Shown: positions 9,778 through 19,162 of the stretch, piece after piece | How the letters are laid out: each line of letters opens with the position of its first letter | Position numbering within the stretch: the stretch's first letter is position 1 | Assembly: GCF_900113045.1 (NCBI RefSeq) | Contig: NZ_FONY01000002.1 | Location: forward strand, 45,852-109,851 | Direction: 5' to 3' | DNA: 64,000 bases | Source of the DNA: Thermoflexibacter ruber | Lineage (GTDB): Bacteria; Bacteroidota; Bacteroidia; Cytophagales; Thermoflexibacteraceae | Notes under the pieces: model-generated | What the model was told of the DNA's origin: nothing | What the model saw: only the letters and a program-made list of their open reading frames with translations | Database searches by the model: none | Made by a program: the position numbers and the translations under genes

Positions 9778-10944
9778 TTAGTCTATAATAGGAGAACGCT
9801 TAAAAGGTCTGCTTTCATCAAATAGTTTTCTGTAAGTAATATGCTTGCGATGTATCTTGCCCCCTACATGTTCTGCCACCCGCATCATTTTAGGGTTAAA
9901 GTCCCCTATCCACTTCATATCCATAATTTTATACTTGTAATTAGGAACGTGAGCTACCTTTGCATAGCTTTTTACTATCGCCATTTCTACTCCCTTGCCT
10001 TGATGCTCAGGTACTACACCAAAAGCCACCCCAATAATTCTGGTAAAACCTTTGACGTAACGCACCCACAAATATTTGAGTTTGCCAAGCAAATCTGTTT
10101 TTCCATTCATGTATCGCAAAGCTTGGTTCATATCCAAAATTTGGACGTAGAAAGCAACAGGTTCACCTTTATAATAAGCAAAATACACTATGGTTTCGTC
10201 TAAAACGGGCTTCATTTGCTTAATGATATTGGTTGCTTGCTCCTTAGACATCTCTTTTACTCCTGCATGCTTTACCCACGCTTTGTTGTAAATTGTCCTA
10301 AAATCTTCTGCATATTTAGCTAAATATTTCATTTGCAGATGTTCGAAAGTATAATTTTTATCTGCAAAAATTTTATTTGCTCTATGTTCTACCAAAGGAA
10401 TAACAGGTTCGTGGATAATGCGGCGATAAGTATATTGGTTAAAATAAGGTTGAAAGCCGTATGCCTCGAAAAAGTCTTTGTAATAGGGAAAATGGTAATT
10501 CATGCCATAATTAGGTTCATCAAATCCTTCCACTAATAAGCCCCACCAGTTGTCCCTTTCTCCAAAGTTAATCGGACCGTCCATGGCTTCCATGCCTTGA
10601 GCTTGTAACCACTGCTTGCATGTATCAAAAAGCAGAAAAGCGGCGGATTGGTCTTGAATACACTCAAAAAAGCCCATGCCGCCTGTTGGCTGTTCATTAT
10701 CTTTCATCACCGTTTTTTCATTGACAAATGCCGCTACCCTCCCAATGGTATCTCCTTGAGAATTTTGCAAAATCCACCTGATAGCTTTGCCGTGTTGGAA
10801 GTATTTATTTTTTTTAGGGTCAAAAACTTTTTCTATATCGCTATCCAAAGGGCGAATCCAATGAGGGTCATTTTTGTATAGGCGTACAGGAAGTAATAAA
10901 AATTCTTGTTGATGTGCCTTATTGCTAACTTCTATGATATTCAT
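9778..10944 (-). CDS. GNAT-fold acetyltransferase-like protein
   Basis: A 388-residue soluble protein of a family common in Bacteroidota and usually annotated as N-acetyltransferase or hypothetical. Features: YKNDPHWIRPLDSDIEKVFDP near the N-terminus, a GRVAAFVNE beta strand, the conserved GPINFGERDNWWGLLVEGFD block (about 125-145), and a C-terminal GNAT-like acetyl-CoA loop GVVPEHQGKGVEMAIV (about 312-327). The substrate is unknown. It stands alone, 34 bp upstream of the HSDR_N gene on the same strand, so the two may be cotranscribed. Confidence 0.75.
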   Translation of the reverse strand: MNIIEVSNKAHQQEFLLLPVRLYKNDPHWIRPLDSDIEKVFDPKKNKYFQHGKAIRWILQNSQGDTIGRVAAFVNEKTVMKDNEQPTGGMGFFECIQDQSAAFLLFDTCKQWLQAQGMEAMDGPINFGERDNWWGLLVEGFDEPNYGMNYHFPYYKDFFEAYGFQPYFNQYTYRRIIHEPVIPLVEHRANKIFADKNYTFEHLQMKYLAKYAEDFRTIYNKAWVKHAGVKEMSKEQATNIIKQMKPVLDETIVYFAYYKGEPVAFYVQILDMNQALRYMNGKTDLLGKLKYLWVRYVKGFTRIIGVAFGVVPEHQGKGVEMAIVKSYAKVAHVPNYKYKIMDMKWIGDFNPKMMRVAEHVGGKIHRKHITYRKLFDESRPFKRSPIID

Positions 10945-11026
10945 GGGAAAATTTAGAAAGTCTATGTTAAAGACTCCAAAGGTAAGCGATTTTGTAGAAA
11001 ATCACAAAATAGCAATAGAAGTATAT

Positions 11027-14000
11027 CTAAAGCCTTACACCTAAGAGCGTAACATCATCTCTCTGAATAACTCCTTGTCCTTGCAAGTATCGGTCAAACT
11101 CTTCTCCAAATATTTTTTTCTGCTGGCTCATGTGCAGGTGATGGTATTTTTGGATTAATTCTTTTACCTTTTGGCTACCAAAGCGATTGCCTTCTGCATC
11201 GTTTTGGTCTATAAGACCGTCAGTAAAAATATAGACGCTGTCGCCCATAGATAGCTTTACTTTGAACTCTGCAAACTCACGATATTCTTCTTTTTGCCTT
11301 CCCCCTACAGATTTTAATGTTCCTCTAATTTCGTTGAACTCTCCATTTTTAACATAGTAAACAGGCAGTTTTGCGCCTGCAAAGGTCATCAATGCCTCTC
11401 CTTCTTTCAGATTGTTGTTGGCAGTAGAGGTAAACTCAAACATACAAAGTGCGATGTCCATACCGTCTGTATTTTTTGCATCTGCTTGGTTAAGGGCAAT
11501 ACGAATATTTTTATGAAGATGCTCTAAAATTTTTGCTGGCGAGTAAATTTTTTGCACACTTACTATCTCATTGAGAAAAGTAATACCAAGCATACTCATA
11601 AACGCACCAGGCACCCCGTGTCCTGTGCAATCCACTACTGCCCAATAAATGCGCTCACGGTCATCAGATTGTTTGTACCAATAGAAATCTCCTGAAACAA
11701 TATCTCTTGGCTTAAAGAAAGCAAAATATTCGTGCCAAGCCTCGTTAATTGACTCATTGGAAGGCAGGGCGGCTTGCTGAATAGTTAGTCCGTAGCGGAT
11801 ACTGTCTGTGATATTTTCATTTTTCTCCTGTATGATTTTGTAGGCATTCGTATTTTCCAACGCAATAGAAATATAAGAAGCTAAAGTTTGCAAAAGGGTT
11901 ACATGGTGGTCATCGTACGCATTTTTCTCAAAACTTTGTACAGTGATAACCCCTAACGGTTTATTTTCAAAAAGCAAGGGTAGATAAATGACCGATTGAG
12001 GGTATTTTTCTCCACGAATCTTAGGCTCAGTAATATAGTTTTGATATTGCTTGAATAAATCATTGATAATAATAGGTTCTCGTCTTTCCAAGCACTGCAC
12101 AGATAAAAAGTCTTTTTCTGACATTTCAAAAAAATGCTCTGAACTCTTATTATTTTCTATATAATTTTTAAACTCAATGCGTTGCATACGTGGATTATAG
12201 ACACCTATTCCAAATCCTTCTGCTTTCATCATTTCATTAATACTTACGTAAAGCGTACTTACTAATTCATTAAGGTTAAGGAGAGCCGTTACTTTCTGAC
12301 CAATTTTACTGACTATCTTAATGTCATCGTAGGACTCTTGCAGTTTTTGTTTCTGCTCCTCAATATGTCTATTCTGGGCTTCCATTTCCTCTTTTTGCGC
12401 ACTTATTTCTATGGTTCTTTGTGTAACCATGTCTTCCAGTTCTCTGCTTCGTGCCTTTACCGCATTGAGCCTCCAAGCGTACAAGCCAACCGTTGCTAAA
12501 ATAATAAATAGACTTGCGACAAAATAAAAGCTATTAGTCTGATAAAATTGAGGCTTAACCGTTATGTTCACTATATCCCCTGTTTTATTCCAAACGCCAT
12601 CTGCATTTGCCGCTATCACCTCAAATTGATACTTGCCCGGCGGAAGGCTTGTATAAACGGCTTGTCGTATATTTCCTGCCTCAATCCAGTCATTGTCATA
12701 GTTTTTTAGGCGATAACGAAATTTTATTTTTTCAGGAGAAGAAAAACTCAAGGCTGTATATTCAAAAGTAATACGTTGTTGATTGGGCATGATGACTACG
12801 GGGAAGCGGGGAGAAACTTCATTGTTATCAATAGTTACTTTAAATATATCTATAGGAGGGGGCAGTGCATTCATTTTTATTTTCAAAGGGTCAAGCACCG
12901 CTAAACCACCTAAAGTCGGAAACCACAAACGACCGTCGGAGGACTTCAAAGACTTCGCTGTACCCGTACATTCTTGATTATTCATGCCGTCATACTTGCC
13001 ATAATATTCATAATCAGTAATTTTAGATTTGGTAGTAGCAAAGTCTAACAGGTGTTGTTTCTTAATTTTCAAAATTCCACGATAAGTAGGAATCCAAAAA
13101 GTGCCTATATCATCTTCCAAAATATCAATCGGGGAGTCCTCTGGGAATCCGTCTTTAGTAGTAAAAGAAATAATTTTATCTTTGATAATTAGGCTTAATC
13201 CGCCGCCGGTAGTTACCCAATAGCGATTTTCTCCATCTATATAGACATTAAAAATAGTATTACTTGATAAACCGTTTTTGGTAGTGATAAGAGTTGCTTT
13301 TTCGTCCGGGGAAATAACCATCAAACCTGATTCATTCGTACCAATGACCATATTGCCCTCTTGGTCTTCGGTGATGGACATAATGAAATTAGACCGAAGA
13401 ATATTTAACTTATTGTAGATTTTGCTTTCCCCAGTCGGCGATAGTTTAAGCAAACCTCCTACTTTCATTCCTATCCATACATTACCTTTCTTATCTTCGT
13501 AAACTACTCTTACCTGCTTGTCAGGAAGGAGATTTGCCTCTGTATGTAATGTTTCTTGTCCACTTTGGGCATCAATTTTAAGTAAACCTATATACGTACT
13601 TACCCAAATATTTCCCTGCTTATCTTTATACAAGTGCCTGATTCTCTCAGACTTTAAGCTATTTTTAGTCGGGAAATTTAAGACTTTGTTCTCTGCAATC
13701 AAATGAATTACGCCCACATCTGTCCCCACTAAATACTGTCCTTCTTTGTATTCGCAAACGCTACTAATCGGCTGGGAACTCAAACCGTCTCTGACTGTGT
13801 AATTGGTGAACTTGCCGTCTTGTAAGCGGCAAAGCCCTCCACGATATGTCGCAATCCACAAATTACCCTCTTTATCAAAAATCAAATCTGTGATTTCTTT
13901 GTAAGGCAAGCCATTATCCTCTGAAAGCACTTGTATCTCCCAAGTATTATCTTCCTTAGGCTTCAGACGATAAAGCCCTCTGGTTGTTCCCAGCCAAAGG

Positions 14001-14887
14001 CAATCATATTTATCTATCAGAATTTTATTGATAGTCAGGTCTTTCAATGATGCAAGGCTATAAAACTGTTTGCCATCGTGCCAGCTCAGACCTTTGGCAG
14101 TACCTATCCAAAGCCTATTTTTGCGGTCTATAGTCAGGTGATTAATTTCATTGTCTGCTAAGCCATTTTTAGTAGTAAAATTGTCAAAAGTTTCATCAGC
14201 AAAACGCACTAAACCCTTGCCCTCTGTACCAAACCAAATAGTTCCTTGACTATCCTGAACAATAGTTTTTACGGAAACATCTCTAAGTGGCTCAATAGCA
14301 TTATAGGTTTTGAAGTCCCCACCCTCAAAGGAAAATACTCCCTCACTTCGCGTGCCGACCCAAAGCCTATTGGTATTGTCTTTGAAAATTTTTTCTATTG
14401 GGTAATTAAAGATAGTTTTAGTTTGCAAGATTCGGAAGCTATCTTTTTCATGAAGTACCAAACCACCTCCCGATGTTCCTATCCATAGTTTGCCGTCAGC
14501 AGTTTCATAAAAATCTGAAATAGAATTGGTTAGTAAAGCAGCTGTATTACGTCTATTAAAAACAGTGAAATACGTACCATCAAACCGCACTAAACCGTTA
14601 TACCCTGCCGCCCAAATATAGCCGTCTTGAGTTTGAATAAGTTTATTGAGCGTATTGGAGGGCAAGCCATTTTCGGTAGTCCAATTATGGAGAAGGTATT
14701 GAGTAAGGGACTTTTGTGGCTCTAAGGATTGAGCCAAAATAGTGGACTGTTGTACTAAAATACTAAATCCAAAAAAACAAGCAAGGCAAACAAAGTAACG
14801 CCCCAACCGCAAAATAAACCCTTGCTTTGAAAGTAGTGAATGTATAAAAAAACCAATCAGAACAATGTAAAGACTGGTAAGCATCAT
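11027..14887 (-). CDS. Two-component propeller / Y_Y_Y / GAF / SpoIIE-type PP2C phosphatase
   Basis: A membrane-spanning signalling protein of about 1286 residues. Order: N-terminal hydrophobic signal/anchor; about 14 propeller repeats of the IWIGT/LWIGT type spanning roughly residues 60-690, a periplasmic sensor; a Y_Y_Y domain (FRYRLKNYDNDWIEAG to SLPPGKYQFEVIAAN); one membrane helix (FYFVASLFIILATVGLYAW); a coiled coil; a GAF domain; and a C-terminal SpoIIE phosphatase (FKPRDIVSGDFYW, VVDCTGHGVPGAFMSMLG, FTDGLIDQ). It replaces the usual histidine kinase output with serine/threonine phosphatase output, as in partner-switching control. The longest frame begins with TTG at 14911; the ATG at 14887 is preferred. 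It stands alone. Confidence 0.9.
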   Translation of the reverse strand: MMLTSLYIVLIGFFIHSLLSKQGFILRLGRYFVCLACFFGFSILVQQSTILAQSLEPQKSLTQYLLHNWTTENGLPSNTLNKLIQTQDGYIWAAGYNGLVRFDGTYFTVFNRRNTAALLTNSISDFYETADGKLWIGTSGGGLVLHEKDSFRILQTKTIFNYPIEKIFKDNTNRLWVGTRSEGVFSFEGGDFKTYNAIEPLRDVSVKTIVQDSQGTIWFGTEGKGLVRFADETFDNFTTKNGLADNEINHLTIDRKNRLWIGTAKGLSWHDGKQFYSLASLKDLTINKILIDKYDCLWLGTTRGLYRLKPKEDNTWEIQVLSEDNGLPYKEITDLIFDKEGNLWIATYRGGLCRLQDGKFTNYTVRDGLSSQPISSVCEYKEGQYLVGTDVGVIHLIAENKVLNFPTKNSLKSERIRHLYKDKQGNIWVSTYIGLLKIDAQSGQETLHTEANLLPDKQVRVVYEDKKGNVWIGMKVGGLLKLSPTGESKIYNKLNILRSNFIMSITEDQEGNMVIGTNESGLMVISPDEKATLITTKNGLSSNTIFNVYIDGENRYWVTTGGGLSLIIKDKIISFTTKDGFPEDSPIDILEDDIGTFWIPTYRGILKIKKQHLLDFATTKSKITDYEYYGKYDGMNNQECTGTAKSLKSSDGRLWFPTLGGLAVLDPLKIKMNALPPPIDIFKVTIDNNEVSPRFPVVIMPNQQRITFEYTALSFSSPEKIKFRYRLKNYDNDWIEAGNIRQAVYTSLPPGKYQFEVIAANADGVWNKTGDIVNITVKPQFYQTNSFYFVASLFIILATVGLYAWRLNAVKARSRELEDMVTQRTIEISAQKEEMEAQNRHIEEQKQKLQESYDDIKIVSKIGQKVTALLNLNELVSTLYVSINEMMKAEGFGIGVYNPRMQRIEFKNYIENNKSSEHFFEMSEKDFLSVQCLERREPIIINDLFKQYQNYITEPKIRGEKYPQSVIYLPLLFENKPLGVITVQSFEKNAYDDHHVTLLQTLASYISIALENTNAYKIIQEKNENITDSIRYGLTIQQAALPSNESINEAWHEYFAFFKPRDIVSGDFYWYKQSDDRERIYWAVVDCTGHGVPGAFMSMLGITFLNEIVSVQKIYSPAKILEHLHKNIRIALNQADAKNTDGMDIALCMFEFTSTANNNLKEGEALMTFAGAKLPVYYVKNGEFNEIRGTLKSVGGRQKEEYREFAEFKVKLSMGDSVYIFTDGLIDQNDAEGNRFGSQKVKELIQKYHHLHMSQQKKIFGEEFDRYLQGQGVIQRDDVTLLGVRL

Positions 14888-15148
14888 TTTGTCAATGTAA
14901 AAACTTTTCAAAATATTGAAATAAGGAATAAAAACCTTACATAAGTAAATGGTGGTAAATTTGAGGGTAATTCTTAATTTGAATTACAAGTTTACGATTT
15001 TTCTACTAAGACTTTGCCTATTTCCTCTACAAATATTACTTAAAATGTAAAAGTTGTTAAAAAAAAGCAAAAATTTCTTTTTATAGTCCAATAAAGGTAC
15101 GTATTTATCTAATGAAAAACAAATTTGCTACGGGGAATAGCAGGGAAA

Positions 15149-15180
15149 TTTGTTTTTTAATTTGATGTTATCTAATTTTG
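15149..15180 (+). promoter_or_regulatory. Bacteroidota-type promoter for the TPP riboswitch transcript
   Basis: TTTG at 15149-15152, a 20-nt spacer, and TAATTTTG at 15173-15180 match the phylum consensus TTTG-N19/20-TAnnTTTG. It lies about 40 bp upstream of the riboswitch. Confidence 0.7.
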
Positions 15181-15221
15181 TACCAAGTTTTACGTAAAAC
15201 CAATCCATTGCCTATTGGCAA

Positions 15222-15300
15222 AACTGGGGTGCTACCCATAATGGGAGGCTGAGATTATACCCATAGAACCTGATGCGGATAATGCCGCCGTAGGAACATC
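15222..15300 (+). promoter_or_regulatory. TPP (thiamine pyrophosphate) riboswitch
   Basis: The conserved THI-box core is directly readable: GGGGTGCTACCC, then GGCTGAGATTATACCC, GAACCTGATGCGGATAATG, and a closing TAGGAAC. CTGAGA, ACCTGAT and GGATAATGCC are the TPP-binding signatures. It precedes a TonB-dependent receptor gene, implying that this receptor imports thiamine or a precursor when TPP is low. The expression platform is unclear because repeats occupy the next 400 bp. Confidence 0.93.
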
Positions 15301-15451
15301 ATAATTATAAATGATGAATTAGCAAATTATGAATTTAATACATTCATAATTTATAATTCTTAATTCGTAATTAATTCTCTCGCCCTTCCATCATTGTAAA
15401 TAGCCCAATAGTTTATTTATCAATTATTTAACTATTCACATTATTATTACA

Positions 15452-18094
15452 ATGATGACAAAATCTTTTAATCACAATTCTAAAAAGGAATACGAGTTGC
15501 TAACTCGTATAACCACTGACTTAGAAAGTTGGAATCCAAATAATAGTTTCTCCATGAGAAATGACAGCTTTGTAGGAAAAGAAAGCGATGTATTAGCTTT
15601 GCGAGTGAAAACACACGCAAAGGCGAAGAAAACGCATAGAAACAGGAAGAATAAAAGTGTATTAAGTTCCGTTAGGAACGACCGCTTTGTAGAAAAAAAA
15701 GGGATTACAAAGATTTCATGCCTAATGGCATTATTTTTTCTTTTCTTTACCTTCTCTGCCTATGCACAATTTAGTATTTCGGGAAAAGTAATTTCAGAGG
15801 AAGATAAACAAAGTATGCCCGCTGTAAATATCCTCATCAAAGGAACAAGTAAAGGCACGGTAACAGATGCAGAAGGAAAGTACAAGTTAGAAGTTGCCAA
15901 AGGAGAATATACCTTAGTATTTTCTCATGTAGGTTTCAAGCATCAAGAAAAGATAGTAAAAGTCATAGAGAAGGATATTTTTTTAGAGGTAAAAATGCAA
16001 GTAGATACACACATAGACCAGTTTGGCTCTGCGTATGTCTATGGCACGCGCTATTACCCAATTACTAATCAAGTCATAGAAAAACAAGAACTGCAAAAAC
16101 AAAATTTGGGTCAAGACCTGCCTATTTTGCTCAATTTTACGCCATCCATAGTTACAACGTCTGATGCAGGGGCAGGCGTGGGCTATACAGGCATGAGAAT
16201 CAGAGGAAGCGACCCTACGCGCATCAATGTTACTATCAACGGAATTCCACTCAACGATTCGGAATCTCAAGGTGTTTTTTGGGTGAATATGCCCGATTTT
16301 GCCAGCAGTGTCAGCAGTTTGCAGATTCAGCGAGGCGTAGGGACTTCTACCAATGGAGGCAGTGCTTTCGGGGCAAGCGTAAATATTTCTACCGATGCAC
16401 CCTCTACGGAAGCGAGTGCAGAGATGAATAATGCTTATGGTTCTTTCAATACTTGGAAGCACAACGGCATTTTTAATACAGGCAAAATTGGAAACTTCCG
16501 AATGATGGGACGTTTGTCCAAAATCACCTCTGATGGATTCATTGACAGGGCTTTTTCTGATTTGAAATCTTTTTATCTTTCAGGGGTTTACGATTTGAAT
16601 AAGGGGAGTATTACTGCCAATGTATTCTCTGGGCAGGAACGTACCTACCAAGCATGGAACGGTGTGCCAGAGGAAATTTTGCGACAAGGCAATCGCACTT
16701 ACAACGAACTTACCTACGAGAACGAAATAGACAACTATCAGCAAGACCACTACCAACTTATTTATAATCAGGATATTGGTAGCCGTTGGAAACTCAATAC
16801 CGCTTTGCACTACACCAAAGGCAGAGGCTACTTTGAGCAGTACAGAGAAGATGAAAAACTAAACAGATATGGTTTAGATGAGGTGAAAATTGGTTCTGAA
16901 ACTATTAAAAATACAGATTTGATTCGCCGCCGTTGGTTAGATAACGATTTTTACGGTTGGACATATTTCTTGAACTATAAGAGCGAAAAATCCTTATTGG
17001 GAAGTCCTGTATTAGATTTCCAAGCTGGTGGAGCATGGAACAAGTACGAAGGCAAGCATTTTGGCGAGGTAATTTGGGCAAGATTTGCTAGCAATGGAAA
17101 CATCAGGCATCGCTACTATGACAACGATGCTACCAAAACCGATTTCAACACCTTTGCCAAAGCTAATTATCAATTTGTGGAAAACTTATTTGGCTTTGTA
17201 GATTTGCAAGTAAGGACGATTAGTTATTCTTTCTTAGGCTTTGATAATGAGCAAAGGAATGTTACTCAGACGGCTAATTTTACTTTCTTTAATCCTAAGT
17301 TTGGTGCGAGATACCTACTTGATAATCACGAATTTTACGCTTCTTACTCTGTGGGGAATAGAGAACCCAATCGCGATGACTTTACCCAATCTACCCCACA
17401 AAGCCGTCCTAAGCACGAAACCTTACAAAACTTAGAAGTGGGATACAGTGCCGCTTTCTCAAAGTTCTCATTTACAGCTAACTATTATTACATGAACTAC
17501 AAAAATCAGCTGGTGCTGACGGGGCAAATCAATGACGTAGGGGCGTATATTCGCAGTAACATAGATAAAAGTTACCGCATGGGCATAGAATTGGTAGGGG
17601 GCTGGCAGATAGCAGACAAAGTAAAATGGGAAGCGAATATGACTTTGAGCCGTAATAAAATCCAAAACTTCAATGAGTTTTTGGATAATTACGATACAGG
17701 CGAGCAGGAAAAAATTGCTTACTCAAATACAGACATTGCCTTTTCTCCTTCGGTGATTGCTGGTTCAAGTCTGAATATCAACCTGTTCAGAGATTTTAAT
17801 GTGGCAATTTTGAGCAAGTATGTAGGCAGACAATATTTGGACAATACGCAGAATGAAAGCAGGAAGCTAAATCCTTATTTTACTAACGATATTCGCTTGT
17901 CTTACAATTTTGATATGCCAAAATTTGCTAAAAATGTAGGGATAGCTGTCTTACTGAATAATATTTTTAATACTTTGTATGAGTCCAATGGCTATACCTT
18001 TGGCTACATCTATGAGAATCAAACTATTCGCCAGAATTATTATTATCCCCAAGCAGGGTTTAACTTCTTGATGCAGTTGAGTTTGAGATTCTGA
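15452..18094 (+). CDS. TonB-dependent outer-membrane receptor, probable thiamine (precursor) transporter
   Basis: After a hydrophobic signal segment (about residues 88-108, CLMALFFLFFTFSAYAQ) come a carboxypeptidase-regulatory-like domain (FSISGKVISEEDKQSMPAVNI), a plug (GMRIRGSDPTRINVTINGIPLNDSESQGVFWVN) and a barrel ending in Phe. Its position behind a TPP riboswitch points to thiamine-related uptake. The first 90 residues look wrong for an exported protein: they are basic and encoded by dispersed repeat sequence. Either translation starts at the in-frame ATG at 15725, giving a very short n-region, or repeats inserted just after the original start codons and kept the frame. The receptor domain is certain; the start is not. 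Confidence 0.88.
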   Translation: MMTKSFNHNSKKEYELLTRITTDLESWNPNNSFSMRNDSFVGKESDVLALRVKTHAKAKKTHRNRKNKSVLSSVRNDRFVEKKGITKISCLMALFFLFFTFSAYAQFSISGKVISEEDKQSMPAVNILIKGTSKGTVTDAEGKYKLEVAKGEYTLVFSHVGFKHQEKIVKVIEKDIFLEVKMQVDTHIDQFGSAYVYGTRYYPITNQVIEKQELQKQNLGQDLPILLNFTPSIVTTSDAGAGVGYTGMRIRGSDPTRINVTINGIPLNDSESQGVFWVNMPDFASSVSSLQIQRGVGTSTNGGSAFGASVNISTDAPSTEASAEMNNAYGSFNTWKHNGIFNTGKIGNFRMMGRLSKITSDGFIDRAFSDLKSFYLSGVYDLNKGSITANVFSGQERTYQAWNGVPEEILRQGNRTYNELTYENEIDNYQQDHYQLIYNQDIGSRWKLNTALHYTKGRGYFEQYREDEKLNRYGLDEVKIGSETIKNTDLIRRRWLDNDFYGWTYFLNYKSEKSLLGSPVLDFQAGGAWNKYEGKHFGEVIWARFASNGNIRHRYYDNDATKTDFNTFAKANYQFVENLFGFVDLQVRTISYSFLGFDNEQRNVTQTANFTFFNPKFGARYLLDNHEFYASYSVGNREPNRDDFTQSTPQSRPKHETLQNLEVGYSAAFSKFSFTANYYYMNYKNQLVLTGQINDVGAYIRSNIDKSYRMGIELVGGWQIADKVKWEANMTLSRNKIQNFNEFLDNYDTGEQEKIAYSNTDIAFSPSVIAGSSLNINLFRDFNVAILSKYVGRQYLDNTQNESRKLNPYFTNDIRLSYNFDMPKFAKNVGIAVLLNNIFNTLYESNGYTFGYIYENQTIRQNYYYPQAGFNFLMQLSLRF
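15484..15702. repeat. Nest of dispersed repeat relics inside the receptor reading frame
   Basis: Several unrelated repeat-like pieces follow one another: ACGAGTTGCTAACTCGT (an inverted repeat, 15491-15507), TGACTTAGAAAGTTGG, ATGACAGCTTTGTAGG (about 15560), ACACACGCAAAGGCG (about 15611), and GTTCCGTTAGGAACGACCGC ending in TTTGTAG (15666-15692). The last and the ATGACAGCTTTGTAGG piece recur around 35.5 kb. The tract is translated in frame as a basic leader. Confidence 0.6.
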
Positions 18095-18105
18095 TAAGTT
18101 ACAGT

Positions 18106-18144
18106 AATAGGGTATCAGACTTTTATCAGTTTAGATACCCTATT
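18106..18144. terminator. Inverted repeat, possible terminator after the receptor gene
   Basis: Arms AATAGGGTATC and GATACCCTATT (11 bp, perfect) around a 17-nt loop, starting 12 bp past the stop codon. There is no clear T-tract on the plus strand, so efficiency as a rho-independent terminator is doubtful. Confidence 0.5.
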
Positions 18145-18233
18145 CTCCAGCCTCATACGTTAAAGATTCATAAAAGCATTTTTTATTCAAATATTCCTGT
18201 AAATTTGTTTTTCACACTATTATTTTAAGTCCG

Positions 18234-19139
18234 ATGCCCATTGATTTAAGCAAAGTCAAAGAATACAGCAATATAGAAATGCTTGCTAAGCAAATGGTGG
18301 AAGGTTTCATCACGGGTTTGCATAAGTCCCCTTATCATGGCTTTTCTGTGGAGTTTGCGGAACATCGCCTCTACAATACAGGCGAAAGCACTCGTCATAT
18401 AGATTGGAAAGTGTATGCCAAAACTGACCGCCTCTATACCAAACGCTACGAGGAGGAAACCAACCTAAGATGTCAGATTCTTATAGACAACTCATCTTCT
18501 ATGTATTATCCTGAAAAAACGTATGGCAAAATTCGCTTCAGTATCATGGCGGCAGCTTGCCTTGCTTATATGCTTCAAAAACAAAGAGATGCAGTAGGAA
18601 TCTCGACTTTTTCCGAAGAGATAGAATGGCAGTCGCCTGTCAAATCTACTCCTTCGCATATCCATAATCTCTTTGTCAAACTCCAACAACTGTTTGAGCA
18701 AGTACCTCAATACAAAAAAACCTCTGCCGCTCAGGTAATTCATCAAATTGCTGATAAAATTCATAAGCGTTCTTTGGTAATTATTTTTAGTGATATGCTG
18801 GAGAATACTTCACAACAAGAAGAATTATTTTCTGCTTTGCAGCACCTCAAACACAATCAGCACGAAGTACTGCTTTTCCATGTCGTAGATGAAAAAACAG
18901 AACTCAACTTTGAGTTTGCTGAGCGACCTTACGAATTTATAGACTTAGAAACCAATGAAAAGGTAAAAATCCACCCTAACCAAATCAAAGAATATTACAA
19001 AGAAAACATTGTCAATAAATTCCAACGCCTTAAACTCAGGTGTGGTCAGTACAAAATAGACTTCATAGAGGCAGACATCGGTAAAAGTATAGACCAAATT
19101 CTTTTGCCTTACTTAATCAAAAGACAAAAAATGAAGTAA
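18234..19139 (+). CDS. DUF58 domain protein (von Willebrand-like)
   Basis: A 301-residue soluble protein of the DUF58 family. The signature HRLYNTGESTRHIDWKVYAKT (about residues 43-63) is followed by a MIDAS-like start QILIDNSSSMYY (about 81-92) of a vWA-type fold. Such proteins normally pair with a MoxR AAA+ ATPase and membrane vWA proteins; no such partner is next to it here. The role is probably chaperone-like or cell-envelope related, by family only. Confidence 0.88.
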   Translation: MPIDLSKVKEYSNIEMLAKQMVEGFITGLHKSPYHGFSVEFAEHRLYNTGESTRHIDWKVYAKTDRLYTKRYEEETNLRCQILIDNSSSMYYPEKTYGKIRFSIMAAACLAYMLQKQRDAVGISTFSEEIEWQSPVKSTPSHIHNLFVKLQQLFEQVPQYKKTSAAQVIHQIADKIHKRSLVIIFSDMLENTSQQEELFSALQHLKHNQHEVLLFHVVDEKTELNFEFAERPYEFIDLETNEKVKIHPNQIKEYYKENIVNKFQRLKLRCGQYKIDFIEADIGKSIDQILLPYLIKRQKMK

Positions 19140-19162
19140 GATTAATGCATCATTTTTTATAC

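Noticed and set aside
15484-15702. CRISPR array
   Set aside because: The repeated words differ in sequence and spacing; there are no equal repeats with regular spacers and no cas genes.
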